A stretch of DNA of 64,000 nucleotides from contig SVMD01000004.1 in NCBI GenBank assembly GCA_015067615.1, positions 93,908 to 157,907 of the forward strand, given 5' to 3'. A program made the position numbers and the translations under genes. This document shows positions 55,727 to 64,000 of this stretch, in pieces; the first letter of the stretch is position 1; every line of letters starts with the position of its first letter. This DNA is from Oscillospiraceae bacterium (GTDB taxonomy: Bacteria; Bacillota; Clostridia; Oscillospirales; Oscillospiraceae). The notes beneath the pieces are model-generated. The model was given only the letters and a program-made list of their open reading frames with translations. It was not told where the DNA came from and did not search any database.

Positions 55727-58261
55727 ATGGGCACACAGCCGAACAAACAGAATATCAGCATCGGTCTGCTGGCTCATGTGGACGCGGGCAAGACTACCCT
55801 TTCGGAGGCGCTGCTGTATGTCAGCGGCACCCGGCGCACTTACGGCCGGGTGGACCACAAGGACGCGTTCCTGGACACCCACGCCCTGGAGCGCAGCCGG
55901 GGCATCACCATTTTCTCCAAGCAGGCCCTGCTGGAAACGGAAACCAGAGCGGTGACTCTGGTGGACACCCCGGGCCACGTGGATTTTTCCACCGAGGCGG
56001 AGCGGATCATGCCCATTCTGGACTGCGCCGTGCTGGTGATTTCCGGCACCGACGGCGTCCAGGCCCACACGGTGACGCTGTGGAAGCTTCTGGAGCGCTA
56101 CAGTGTGCCCACCTTCCTGTTTATTAACAAAATGGATCTGCCAGGCACGGAAAAGGACAAGCTCCTGGCTGATTTGCAGAGTCAGCTGTCAAGCGGCTGC
56201 ATCGATTTCGGCGGCGACAGCGATGAAATTCAGGAAGCCTGCGCCATGTGCGACGAGGCCCTGCTGGAAAGCTATCTGGAAACCGGCGAAGTGACGGTCG
56301 GTAACATCCGTGGGCTGATTCGCGGCCGGAAAGTCTTCCCCTGCTGCTTCGGCTCGGCCCTGAAAATTCAGGGTGTGGAGGAACTGCTGACCACACTGGA
56401 CACCTACGCTCCCGAGCGCGAATATCCGGCGGATTTTGCCGCCCGGGTCTACAAGATCACCCGGGACCTCCAGGGGAACCGGCTCACCTGGCTGAAGGTC
56501 ACCGGCGGCAGCCTGAAAGTCCGTTCTGTAATAAGTTATGTAAACCAAAAAGGCGAGCAGCTGGAGGAAAAGGCCGTTCAGCTGCGGCTGTACTCCGCAG
56601 AAAAATTCACTCCTGCTGAGGAAGTATTCGCCGGAGGGCTCTGCGCCGTCACCGGCCTTTCCGCCACCTTTGCCGGTCAGGCTTTGGGCGCCGAGACCGA
56701 GGGTCTGCCCTGTGCTCTGGAGCCCGTCATGACCTACCGGGTGAATCCGCCCAAGGGTGCGGACCCGGCAGTAGTCCTGCCCAAGCTGCGGCAATTGGAG
56801 GAGGAGGACCCCCAGCTGCACCTGATCAGCCGGGGCAGCCAGATCCATGTGCAGATCATGGGCAAGGTCCAGATGGAGGTGTTCCGCAGTCTGGTTCAGG
56901 AGCGCTTCGGCCTGGAGATCACGCTGGACGACGAAAGGATTTTCTACAAGGAGACCATCGCCAATACCGTGGAGGGCGTGGGCCATTTCGAGCCCCTGCG
57001 GCACTATGCCGAGGTCCATGTGCTGCTGGAGCCCCTGGAACGGGGCAGCGGCATTGTCACGGACACCGTCTGTTCTCCCGACGTGCTGGATATGGTGTAT
57101 CAGAAGCTGATCCTTTCCCACATGGAGGAGAAGATCCACCGGGGTGTTCTCACGGGAGCCCCCATCACCGATATCAAGATCACCCTGCTGGTGGGCAAGG
57201 CCCACTTAAAACACACGGAAGGCGGCGACATGCGACAGGCCACCTACCGGGCCATCCGTCAGGGTCTGATGCAGGCAAAATCCGTGCTGCTGGAGCCCTG
57301 GTACGACTTCCAGCTGACCATGCCCACCGAGTATATCGGCCGGGCCATTACGGATATCCGCACTATGGGCGGCGAATTTGACGCCCCGGAGGCCATCGGC
57401 ACCAACTCAACGCTGAAAGGCCTTGTCCCGGCCTCTGAGCTGCGGGACTACGCCGACACGGTGGCCGCCTATACCCAGGGCCGGGGCCGCCTGCAGCTGA
57501 CGCTCCACGGGTATCTGCCCTGCCACAACCAGGAGGAAGTGGTTGCGGCGCTGGGCTACGACCCGGAGGCGGATCTGGAAAACACCCCCGACTCCGTATT
57601 CTGCGCCCACGGCGCGGGCTTCACTGTCAAGTGGCACCAGGTGAAGGACTACATGCACCTGGAGAGCGGTCTGAAGGAAAAGAAGGCCCCGGAGATCATC
57701 ACCCGGAACTATCAGGCAGAGGACAAAACGTTGGAGCAGATCATGCTCCGGGAGTTCGGACCCCAGACCACCACCCTCTACCGCTCTCCCGCCAACCGCC
57801 CCGCCACGGAAAAGCTCACCATCAAGCCCCTGAAGCCCAAATATATTATTGTAGACGGCTACAATATTATATTCAGCTGGGACGAGCTCCGGGCTCTGGC
57901 CCAGGGAGATATCGATGCCGCCCGCCGGCGGCTCTGCGACATCCTCAGCTCCTACGCAGGCTTCACCAAGGTCAAATTGGTGGTGGTCTTTGACGGCTAC
58001 AAGCGGGCGGGTAATCCCGGTGAAAAGAGCCAGTTCCACAACATCCAGGTGGTCTACACCAAGGAGGGCGAGACCGGCGACGCCTACATCGAAGCCCTGG
58101 TCCACGACATCGGCGGCAACTACGCTGTCCGGGTGGCCACCTCCGACAATCTGGTGCAGCTAAGCTCCTTCCGCAGCGGCGTTCTGCGGATGTCCGCCAG
58201 GGAGCTGGAACTGGAAGTGGAGGCCGCCAGAAAAGAAATGGGCGAGCATTTTAAGAAATAA
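55727..58261 (+). CDS. TetM/EF-G-like translational GTPase fused to a C-terminal YacP/Rae1-type NYN ribonuclease domain
   Basis: G1 AHVDAGKTT, G2 RGIT, G3 DTPGHVDF, G4 NKMD; domain IV/V with LTLHGYLPCHNQEEV; from about 57826 KYIIVDGYNIIFSWDELRALAQGDIDAARRRLCDILSSYAGFTKVKLVVVFDGYKRAG…YTKEGETGDAYIEALVHDIG…VRVATSDNLVQLSSFRSGVLRMSARELELEVE matches the YacP-type NYN pattern. Confidence 0.9.
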   Translation: MGTQPNKQNISIGLLAHVDAGKTTLSEALLYVSGTRRTYGRVDHKDAFLDTHALERSRGITIFSKQALLETETRAVTLVDTPGHVDFSTEAERIMPILDCAVLVISGTDGVQAHTVTLWKLLERYSVPTFLFINKMDLPGTEKDKLLADLQSQLSSGCIDFGGDSDEIQEACAMCDEALLESYLETGEVTVGNIRGLIRGRKVFPCCFGSALKIQGVEELLTTLDTYAPEREYPADFAARVYKITRDLQGNRLTWLKVTGGSLKVRSVISYVNQKGEQLEEKAVQLRLYSAEKFTPAEEVFAGGLCAVTGLSATFAGQALGAETEGLPCALEPVMTYRVNPPKGADPAVVLPKLRQLEEEDPQLHLISRGSQIHVQIMGKVQMEVFRSLVQERFGLEITLDDERIFYKETIANTVEGVGHFEPLRHYAEVHVLLEPLERGSGIVTDTVCSPDVLDMVYQKLILSHMEEKIHRGVLTGAPITDIKITLLVGKAHLKHTEGGDMRQATYRAIRQGLMQAKSVLLEPWYDFQLTMPTEYIGRAITDIRTMGGEFDAPEAIGTNSTLKGLVPASELRDYADTVAAYTQGRGRLQLTLHGYLPCHNQEEVVAALGYDPEADLENTPDSVFCAHGAGFTVKWHQVKDYMHLESGLKEKKAPEIITRNYQAEDKTLEQIMLREFGPQTTTLYRSPANRPATEKLTIKPLKPKYIIVDGYNIIFSWDELRALAQGDIDAARRRLCDILSSYAGFTKVKLVVVFDGYKRAGNPGEKSQFHNIQVVYTKEGETGDAYIEALVHDIGGNYAVRVATSDNLVQLSSFRSGVLRMSARELELEVEAARKEMGEHFKK

Positions 58262-58264
58262 CAA

Positions 58265-58297
58265 AGCAGCGGCAGGGAGATTCCCTGCCGCATTATT
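58265..58297 (+). terminator. Terminator of the GTPase-NYN gene
   Basis: GCGGCAGGGA-gat-TCCCTGCCGC followed by ATTATTTT. Confidence 0.7.
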
Positions 58298-58315
58298 TTC
58301 CACCCTGACACAAAA

Positions 58316-58346
58316 AATCCGGGACACAATCGTGTCCCGGATTCCT
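58316..58346 (-). terminator. Terminator downstream of RNase Y
   Basis: AATCCGGGACACAA-TCG-TGTCCCGGATT. Confidence 0.65.
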
Positions 58347-58348
58347 GT

Positions 58349-59890
58349 TTACTTTGCGTATTCCACAGCCTTGGTCTCGCGGATAACATTGACCTTGATC
58401 TGGCCGGGGTATTCCAGCTCGGCTTCGATCTTCTTGGCAATGTCCCGGGCCAGGATGATCATGTTGTCCTCGGTGACCACCTCGGGCTTGACCATGATGC
58501 GGACCTCGCGGCCTGCCTGGATGGCGAAGGCCTTGTCCACGCCGGGATAGGAGCCGGTGAGCTCCTCCAGCTTCTGCAGGCGGCGGATATAATTCTCCAC
58601 GTTCTCGCGGCGGGCGCCGGGACGGGCAGCGGAGATGGCATCGGCGGCCTGGACCAGCACGGCGATGACGGTCTTGGGCTCCACGTCGCCGTGGTGAGCC
58701 TCGATGGCATTGACGATGACGGGATTCTCCTTGTACTTCCGGGCCAGATCCGCGCCCAGCTGCACATGGGAGCCTTCCACCTCGTGGTCGATGGCCTTGC
58801 CCAGGTCATGCAGCAGACCTGCACGCTTGGCCAGAGCCACATCCACGCCCAGCTCGGAGGCCATGAGGCCGGCGATGTGGGAAACCTCGATGGAGTGGTT
58901 CAGCACGTTCTGACCGTAGGAGGTACGGTACTTCTGACGGCCCAGGATCTTGATCAGCTCGGGGTTCAGGTTGTGAACGCCGGTCTCGTAGCAGGCCCGC
59001 TCGCCTTCCTCCCGGATGGTGCGGTCCACTTCCTTCTTGGCCTTCTCCACCATGTCCTCGATGCGGGTGGGATGGATACGGCCGTCGGTGATGAGCTTTT
59101 CCAGTGCCAGTCTTGCGATCTCCCGGCGGACGGGGTCGAAGGAGGACACGGTAATGGCTTCGGGGGTATCGTCGATGATCAGGTCGACGCCGGTGATGGT
59201 CTCCAGGGTCCGGATATTCCGGCCCTCACGGCCGATGATGCGGCCCTTCATCTCGTCGTTGGGCAGAGCCACAACGGAGACGGTGACTTCCGCGGCGTGG
59301 TCGGCAGCGCAGCGCTGGATGGCGGTGGAGATGACCTCCCGGGCCTTGTCCTCGGCCTCGTCCTTCAGCTGCTGCTCGATCTCCTTGATCTTCATGGCGG
59401 CCTCGTGGCGGACCTCATCCTCCACGGACTTCAGAAGATACGTCTTTGCCTGGTCCTGGGTCAGCTCGGAGATCTCCTCCAGCTTCTTCAGCTGGGCGTT
59501 CTTCAGCTCGTCGGCGGCGGCCTGGGTCTCAGAGACCTTGGCCAGGCGCTTGTTCAGCTCCTCTTCCTTCCGCTCGAAGGCTTCGGTTTTGCGGTCCAGG
59601 GTGGTTTCCTTCTGCTCTAAGCGGCGCTCCTGCTTAGACAGCTCAGCGCGGCGCTCTTTGACTTCCTTGTCGTGTTCTGTGCGTGATCTATGGATTTCAT
59701 CCTTGGCTTCCAGGAGCATTTCCTTCTTCCGGTTCTCACCGCTGCGGATGGCCTCGTTAATCAGGCGGGTAGCCTCCATCTCGGCAGAGCCGATCTCCTT
59801 TTCCGCCACCTTCTTGCGGTACATCATGCCCACGAAGAAACCAATGGCAAGTCCTACCAAAATTCCAACAATGGCATAAACAAATTCCAT
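58349..59890 (-). CDS. rny: Ribonuclease Y
   Basis: N-terminal TM and coiled coil, KH domain ([47 protein letters not shown]), HD domain ([33 protein letters not shown]), C-terminal [46 protein letters not shown]; start at 59890. Confidence 0.97.
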   Translation of the reverse strand: MEFVYAIVGILVGLAIGFFVGMMYRKKVAEKEIGSAEMEATRLINEAIRSGENRKKEMLLEAKDEIHRSRTEHDKEVKERRAELSKQERRLEQKETTLDRKTEAFERKEEELNKRLAKVSETQAAADELKNAQLKKLEEISELTQDQAKTYLLKSVEDEVRHEAAMKIKEIEQQLKDEAEDKAREVISTAIQRCAADHAAEVTVSVVALPNDEMKGRIIGREGRNIRTLETITGVDLIIDDTPEAITVSSFDPVRREIARLALEKLITDGRIHPTRIEDMVEKAKKEVDRTIREEGERACYETGVHNLNPELIKILGRQKYRTSYGQNVLNHSIEVSHIAGLMASELGVDVALAKRAGLLHDLGKAIDHEVEGSHVQLGADLARKYKENPVIVNAIEAHHGDVEPKTVIAVLVQAADAISAARPGARRENVENYIRRLQKLEELTGSYPGVDKAFAIQAGREVRIMVKPEVVTEDNMIILARDIAKKIEAELEYPGQIKVNVIRETKAVEYAK

Positions 59891-60281
59891 AAAAAAACAG
59901 CACACCTCCTTCTTGAAAAATAGGGGCGCAGAAGGGGGTGTGGGCATAGTAAACCTATGTGATTTTGTGCATAACGACCAGCCGGAAACCCGGCTTTTTC
60001 CACGAAAACACCGCCAAAAGCATACTTTTGGCGTCCATGAATCTATCGGTTAAGCAAAATAAACGCCACATTCAGGCGTATAAAACCCATTCCCCCGGCC
60101 TTGCGCCGGTTATCATGAAACGCTGCGCTCCGGAAATGTCCCCGGCCAGCGTACACCATACCGCATATATTTTACTCACACTATCCGGGAATGTCAAGTA
60201 CAAATGCACAAATTTTACGTTTCTGAACCCGCAATTTCGTTCATCAGAACAAAATCCGCAAAAACCTCCCCTCTCCCTCCG

Positions 60282-60310
60282 TTGACAAGCCCCCGCCGCC
60301 GTGTTAAAAT
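60282..60310 (+). promoter_or_regulatory. Sigma-A-type promoter
   Basis: TTGACA-17 bp-TAAAAT upstream of the 86-aa ORF. Confidence 0.7.
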
Positions 60311-60352
60311 AGCAAATACACGCGGAAGGAAAGTTCGCCGGGAGGGATTTGC

Positions 60353-60613
60353 GTGAAGTGGAAAGAGAAAACCACATTCTTCAAAATCATGGATGTGGTC
60401 ATGTATCTGGCTTTTCTTGCGTTCCTGGTCCTGGCGACACTGGAACTGACGGGTATCCTGTCTGTGCAGTATATTTCCACGCTGGCTCTGGCCGTTTATC
60501 TGCTGTGCTTCGGTGTCTCCTACTGGAATACCAACCGCAACCTGGCAAAGACCTACCTGATTCTGGCCGGTTTGTTCGTGGTTCTGGCACTTTTGCGGAT
60601 TCTGTCCTCCTGA
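60353..60613 (+). CDS. Small two/three-TM membrane protein, GTG start
   Basis: 86 aa, hydrophobic; promoter 60282-60310 and RBS-like GGGAGGG upstream. Confidence 0.6.
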   Translation: MKWKEKTTFFKIMDVVMYLAFLAFLVLATLELTGILSVQYISTLALAVYLLCFGVSYWNTNRNLAKTYLILAGLFVVLALLRILSS

Positions 60614-60630
60614 AAAAGTTAATTTCATAT

Positions 60631-60713
60631 GCGGGCATGGTGGAATTGGTAGACTCGGTGGATTTAGGTTCCATTGCGCAAGCGTGCAGGTTCGAGTCCT
60701 GTTGCCCGCACCA
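60631..60713 (+). tRNA. tRNA-Leu (anticodon UAG), CCA encoded
   Basis: Acceptor GCGGGCA/TGCCCGC + A + CCA; anticodon loop TTTAGGT closed by GTGGA/TCCAT; variable arm; TΨC arm GGTTCGAGTCC. Confidence 0.93.
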
Positions 60714-60762
60714 TCTCCGTATGGAATCATTGATACAATGGTTCCATACGGAGTTTTCTCTT
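60714..60762 (+). terminator. Terminator after tRNA-Leu
   Basis: CTCCGTATGGAA-tcattgatacaatgg-TTCCATACGGAG followed by TTTTCTCTTTT. Confidence 0.8.
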
Positions 60763-60833
60763 TTGGTAGAAATCTGTATTTGCATATGATATAATCAATT
60801 TAGAACACTTCATCTGACGGGAGCGTATGTGGA

Positions 60834-61622
60834 ATGATAAGTATCAATCATACCAATTTACTGAAAAATGCTCTGCAAGGAACAGGGTTTGTACGCCGTG
60901 GCTCTGCTTTCTTTAGGGTATGGGGTGACGGTGTCTTACAGGTGCTAAAATTTGAACGTCAACGTGGTGACAGAGTGCATGATTTGAGTGTTGGCGTTTT
61001 CTCTATGTACGGAAGACTATACCCAGAATGGTTTACTTCCAGTGGGTGCATTCCAAGAGCAAGTATTGCCTGTTTTATTGACCTTCGTTTTGTGGACTAT
61101 TATCTTTCTCCAAATCGATTCACAAAGACTGATAATGGGCAATTTCTCTATGATGGTTTTCCTGTGATGGTTGAACCAAAACAGTGGTTACGGGACGAAA
61201 ATGGAGAGCGTTGGAAATACTATTTCACTCCTGAACAGCAAGTACATATCTTAACAGAGAAAGTGCTACCGTGGCTGAATGATATGATAAGCCAATCCTT
61301 GGCAGCCAAGGCAATGTATAAAATAACACCTGTCCCTGACGATAGTCTGCGATTCGACGCACACTTAGCTGCTGGCGAATGGATAGAAGCAGAGCAGACC
61401 ATGTCTGCAATCTTGAAGCAACATGCTGATGCGCACGCAAGTTGGAAACGAACCTTTTCTGAGGATAAGTATGCAGAGATGGTGGCTCGGCAAGAAGTGA
61501 GAGATGTCCCGCTCAAAGCAGCTCATAAAATGGTACAGGAACAGGATGAATATGCTATTTCCAGCTACTTGAGAGAAAACTATAAGAGAAACTGTGAGTT
61601 TGCAAAATTCTGTATGAAGTAA
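60834..61622 (+). CDS. Hypothetical protein, possibly DUF4304-like; low-GC island gene
   Basis: 262 aa; LLKNALQGTGFVRRGSAFFRVWGDGVLQVLKFERQRG N-terminus; composition visibly more AT-rich than its neighbours. Confidence 0.55.
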   Translation: MISINHTNLLKNALQGTGFVRRGSAFFRVWGDGVLQVLKFERQRGDRVHDLSVGVFSMYGRLYPEWFTSSGCIPRASIACFIDLRFVDYYLSPNRFTKTDNGQFLYDGFPVMVEPKQWLRDENGERWKYYFTPEQQVHILTEKVLPWLNDMISQSLAAKAMYKITPVPDDSLRFDAHLAAGEWIEAEQTMSAILKQHADAHASWKRTFSEDKYAEMVARQEVRDVPLKAAHKMVQEQDEYAISSYLRENYKRNCEFAKFCMK

Positions 61623-61743
61623 GGTCATGGTTGCATTTTTCTATGCGGTTACAAAAGTAAGTGCTGGGTTACATCTTAACCTCAACGGTTACAAAATTCA
61701 GGGTGCGGTTACATTGTATCCATAATCACCACCAAACCCAACA

Positions 61744-61778
61744 AGGAAAGCACCCCTTTCGGGGTGCTTTCCTCATTG
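61744..61778. terminator. Bidirectional terminator
   Basis: AAGGAAAGCACCCC-tttc-GGGGTGCTTTCCT. Confidence 0.8.
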
Positions 61779-63119
61779 TATCGGTATTCCGCCGCTTCCG
61801 ACGGAAAAAGCTATGCTTTTGGTTCCGCTGTCCATATCGTCCAGAATCAGCCGACTGGGATCCGTGGGCACAAGAAACCGATTATCGGTGAGCCAGGCGG
61901 GGCTGACATTGGCCTCACCGGACTTTGTCACACTGCCGTCATCATTCAGGCGCAAAACCATCAGGTGCATTCCACGCATGCCCTCATCAAAATCCTCAAA
62001 AAACAAGTACAGATAGTGGCCGTCAGCGGCTTTCACATAGTAAGGGTGGAGCTCGTGGGCATAACATTCTTCATACCAGCAGCCGTCCTGATTTGTGTAG
62101 ACACCGAAATCCAGATAGCAGTTACGCTCGTTGTCATAGCAGCCGGACACGGAGATGGCCTCCTGCTGGCTGTCCCCATTCAGATCCGCAAAGAAAGAGA
62201 TGTCCAGGGGCATTTCCACGGCGTACTGCTGAGGCACCTCCGTATATTTTTCGTTGAACAGCTCCGGGTACTCGGCAAATGTTACCGTCGCCGTCATGGA
62301 ACCGCCCTCGCAGAACTGACCGGGGGCGAAATAGAAGGTCACGCCGGTATAGTCCAGGGTCCAGCTGAAGCCGTTGTAGGGGGTATCGGCGAAGTAGTTC
62401 TGAACTGCATACTCGGAGTGGAAAGCCTCTGCGTACATCTGCTCCAGCAGCTCCTGCTCCACCGCCAGGGCAAGGTCGTTGTTCACATCCACCACCTCAT
62501 TGAGCAGGATCTCCCGGCCGGTTTGGGTATCGTAATTGCTGCCGTGATAAACGCGGTAATACTGTATCTGGCCGTAATGGGAATAGGAATCGGACAGCAA
62601 ACTGACGACCAGGCTGTCCGCCCGGCGCACCTGCACATCCAGGGTGGATACATAGGCTTCAAAGCCTGCACCGGCCCAGCTTTGTTCCTCCCGGGCAAAG
62701 CTGACCAGGTTGTCAAATTCCTCCAGCATGGCGTTTTCCTGCATGACGGCGATTTGGCTGAGTACCTGGGCCATTTCGGGATAGGTCTCGGCATCCTCAC
62801 CACCCAGGGTCACGGTGGAATGCTCGCTGCGGACCAGGGCACCGGGCAGCTCGTCCGCCCATTCATAATAGGTGTGCAGGGCCTTTTCCACAGTCAGCAG
62901 CCGGATTGACCCCTCGTTCTTCTGCGGTTCTGCAGCTTCCGTGGAAGCCTGGGTCTCCACAGGTGCCGGGGGCTCCGTGGGAAGCTGCGTCTGTGTGGGC
63001 GCCTGCGTTTCAGCAGAAGCTGTGCTTTCCGGTGCCGCGGTCGGTTCCGAATCCTTCCCGCAGGCAGCAAGGCACAGGAGAATACAGACAGAAAGCATCA
63101 CACAAATGATTCGTTTCAT
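61773..63119 (-). CDS. Lipoprotein of unknown function with low-complexity Thr/Pro/Glu linker
   Basis: MKRIICVMLSVCILLCLAACGKDSEPTAAPESTASAETQAPTQTQLPTEPPAP; lipobox CLAACG; start chosen at 63119. Confidence 0.75.
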   Translation of the reverse strand: MKRIICVMLSVCILLCLAACGKDSEPTAAPESTASAETQAPTQTQLPTEPPAPVETQASTEAAEPQKNEGSIRLLTVEKALHTYYEWADELPGALVRSEHSTVTLGGEDAETYPEMAQVLSQIAVMQENAMLEEFDNLVSFAREEQSWAGAGFEAYVSTLDVQVRRADSLVVSLLSDSYSHYGQIQYYRVYHGSNYDTQTGREILLNEVVDVNNDLALAVEQELLEQMYAEAFHSEYAVQNYFADTPYNGFSWTLDYTGVTFYFAPGQFCEGGSMTATVTFAEYPELFNEKYTEVPQQYAVEMPLDISFFADLNGDSQQEAISVSGCYDNERNCYLDFGVYTNQDGCWYEECYAHELHPYYVKAADGHYLYLFFEDFDEGMRGMHLMVLRLNDDGSVTKSGEANVSPAWLTDNRFLVPTDPSRLILDDMDSGTKSIAFSVGSGGIPIQ

Positions 63120-63189
63120 AACCATTCCTTTCTGAAGACAAGAGGTGAACAGGAGAAAAGCCCTGTTCACCCCCTGCGGAAACGATTTC

Positions 63190-64000
63190 TTACTTGCGGA
63201 CAAGCGGCATATCGGTGACGGCGGAGTTGGTGATCAGTATGGTATTCTCATCCTGAACGGTGATCCAGAAGCCGCCCCTGTCACCGTCGTCATAGTAAAT
63301 GTCCACAGAGTCATCTTCGCAGATATCATAGGTGAAGGTGTACTCCCACACTCCGCCATCGACGAAGGTGTACAGACCGGTACCGTCCTTGTTAAAGGTA
63401 AAGGTTTCCTTATATGCGGTTTCCCGGTCCTCCCAGGTACCGATGAGGAAATCAGCCAGAACGATTTCCGCTTCGGCAGGCTCAGTGGTCTCAGGCTGGT
63501 CATTCTCCGGTTCGGTCGCTTCTTCTGCTTGCTTATCCAGCAGCAGTTCATCGCCCCACTTGTCGATCATGGTCAGCAGATCGCCGTCCACGGTGATGGT
63601 GAATTCTTCCTGATCTCCGTCATCATAGGTCAGCATGAGAACGTCACCGTCGACAGCATAGGTAAAAGGATACTCAGGACCGCTGATCACAACACCGGTG
63701 CCATCCGCATTGAAAATGAAAGTGTCATCCCAGTCGCTGTCACGCTGCAGCCAGGTGCCAACCAGAGCCTTTCTCGCTGCGGCTTCCGCTGCTGTGGCGG
63801 CTTCTGCGGCAGCCTGATCTGCTGCGGCAGCTGCTTCAAGCAGAGCCTTCACATCAAAGCGGGCGCCCAAACGCAGCTCAGCGTTCACATTCTCGATAAC
63901 CGCTTCCACAGGATTTTGGTTGCGGGGATAGAACAAGGCGCTGCATTCCACGGTTTCACCGGGGTACAGATCCTCTTCATAGGCGATATCCCCATCGGTA
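63190..64000 (-). CDS. Partial CDS (5' end beyond the window): protein with two lipocalin-like/DUF5640-like repeats
   Basis: Frame stays open past the ATG at 63951 to the window end (…TDGDIAYEEDLYPGETVECSALFYPRNQ…); two repeats LVGTWLQRDSDWDDTFIFNADGTG / LIGTWEDRETAYKETFTFNKDGTG. Confidence 0.65.
   Translation of the reverse strand, partial: TDGDIAYEEDLYPGETVECSALFYPRNQNPVEAVIENVNAELRLGARFDVKALLEAAAAADQAAAEAATAAEAAARKALVGTWLQRDSDWDDTFIFNADGTGVVISGPEYPFTYAVDGDVLMLTYDDGDQEEFTITVDGDLLTMIDKWGDELLLDKQAEEATEPENDQPETTEPAEAEIVLADFLIGTWEDRETAYKETFTFNKDGTGLYTFVDGGVWEYTFTYDICEDDSVDIYYDDGDRGGFWITVQDENTILITNSAVTDMPLVRK

Noticed and set aside
55727-58261. Calling the GTPase a bona fide tetracycline resistance determinant
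   Set aside because: TetM-like homology alone does not show resistance; the NYN fusion and the chromosomal housekeeping-like context without mobile genes suggest a different role.
60631-61740. Integrative element with att sites at tRNA-Leu
   Set aside because: No integrase and no downstream copy of the tRNA 3' end (ggttcgagtcctgttgcccgcacca) could be found by eye.

Overview
This 64 kb window looks like chromosomal DNA from a Gram-positive gut-type Clostridia (Oscillospiraceae-like is my inference from gene style and repeat type; I ran no taxonomy search). Main contents: (1) about 2.8-34 kb, a large beta-mannan utilisation region. It holds a GH2 beta-mannosidase-like enzyme, a divergent LacI regulator, an AGE-family 2-epimerase, two GH26, GH42, GH36, GH5, two SGNH/CE2- and CE17-like acetylesterases, two carbohydrate ABC importers without a local ATPase, a CBM-repeat lipoprotein, and a poorly characterised module (1000-aa CBM-SBP fusion, NHL/TPR protein, Yip1-like protein, DUF5696). 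(2) 34-41 kb: an OhrR-like MarR with a glutathione peroxidase, and a GH2/TetR/GPH-MFS glycoside module. (3) 41-55.7 kb: a Pst-type ABC system whose binding protein is fused to two rhodanese domains, two TVP38/DedA-like membrane proteins, a CCG-domain protein, a four-gene ATGA-coupled operon (TIGR04283-like GT, APH-like kinase, TIGR04282-like transferase, nucleoside hydrolase) and a YnjBCD-like ABC transporter interrupted by a MITE-like repeat. (4) 55.7-60 kb: a TetM/EF-G-like GTPase fused to a C-terminal YacP/Rae1-type NYN nuclease domain, convergent with RNase Y. (5) tRNA-Leu(UAG) next to a low-GC orphan gene, then lipoproteins. The best candidates for undescribed systems are the rhodanese-PstS/TVP38/YnjBCD/selenodomain-associated locus and the GTPase-Rae1 fusion. 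All family calls are from reading motifs by eye, with no database search.
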